A stretch of DNA of 14,910 nt from Clostridium sp. CAG:1193 (GTDB lineage: Bacteria; Bacillota_I; Bacilli_A; RF39; UBA660), in NCBI GenBank assembly GCA_000436255.1, contig HF990811.1, forward strand, positions 11,195 to 26,104, given 5' to 3'. Positions 14,798-14,910 of the stretch are shown here, in pieces (positions within the stretch are counted from its first letter, which is position 1; the number at the start of each line of letters is the position of its first letter). A program made the position numbers and the translations under genes. The notes beneath the pieces were generated by a model that made no database searches, was not told the origin of the DNA, and saw only the letters and a list, made by a program, of their open reading frames with translations.

Positions 14798-14910
14798 TGA
14801 TATATATTTATTCGTTTATATTTTGTGGTTTTGTATGTGTTTTGGGTCAAATAATATTAGATAATACAAAACTAACACCAGGTCATGTAACAGCATTATT
14901 TGTAGTAATA
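14797..14910 (+). CDS. spoVAE: Stage V sporulation protein AE, 5' part (runs off window)
   Basis: The first 38 residues are visible: MIYIYSFIFCGFVCVLG followed by QIILDNTKLTPGHVTALFV. The hydrophobic first helix and the GQ-(L/I)-(L/I)-(L/I)-D-x-TKLTP block match the SpoVAE (SpoVAEb) membrane subunit of the dipicolinic acid transporter. The ATG shares its A with the spoVAD stop, and GGAGG (14785-14789) precedes it, so translation is coupled. Confidence 0.9.
   Translation, partial: MIYIYSFIFCGFVCVLGQIILDNTKLTPGHVTALFVVI

Overview
This is a very AT-rich stretch of a Gram-positive (Bacillota-type) chromosome. Codons end almost always in A or T, arginine is mostly AGA, and the standard bacterial code is used (TGA is not read as Trp). 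It carries spore genes (cse60, spoVAC, spoVAD and the start of spoVAE), so the organism belongs to a spore-forming lineage. A low-GC, possibly gut-associated member of Bacilli/Erysipelotrichia-like or clostridial groups would fit, but the sequence alone does not fix the taxon.

Bases 1-1846 hold the end of uvrC (DNA repair) overlapping murI (glutamate racemase), then a bidirectional terminator shared with a convergent AAA+ ATPase gene on the minus strand. That ATPase gene (1845-2804) and rsmE (2905-3609) are read from back-to-back promoters whose -35 boxes form a palindrome. rsmE is followed at once by a membrane-anchored protein of unknown function. A hairpin terminator then precedes mtaB (tRNA methylthiotransferase). 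A 228-base gap with possible RNA structure leads to pyk (pyruvate kinase) and then a cytoplasmic GH31-family protein, both single genes with their own promoter and terminator.

From 9734 the content becomes accessory: a small three-helix membrane protein, a lipoprotein, Cse60 (54 residues) and an 817-residue pilin-like surface protein. The last has three InlB-type repeats, the third split by a roughly 190-residue inserted module, and a tail with 14 cysteines. After a strong terminator the spoVA genes begin behind a sequence resembling a forespore (sigma-G type) promoter; spoVAE runs off the window end.

The most interesting items are: a GH31 protein that keeps its nucleophile but has Arg at the acid/base position; the nested pilin-like protein in one transcription unit with Cse60; a stand-alone ClpB-D1-like ATPase without the usual tyrosine pore loop; an mtaB promoter that seems to lie inside the upstream terminator; and very short 5' leaders that begin with a GGTGA-type Shine-Dalgarno. 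I did not find CRISPR arrays, transposons, tRNA or rRNA genes. No complete new defence or mobile system is evident.
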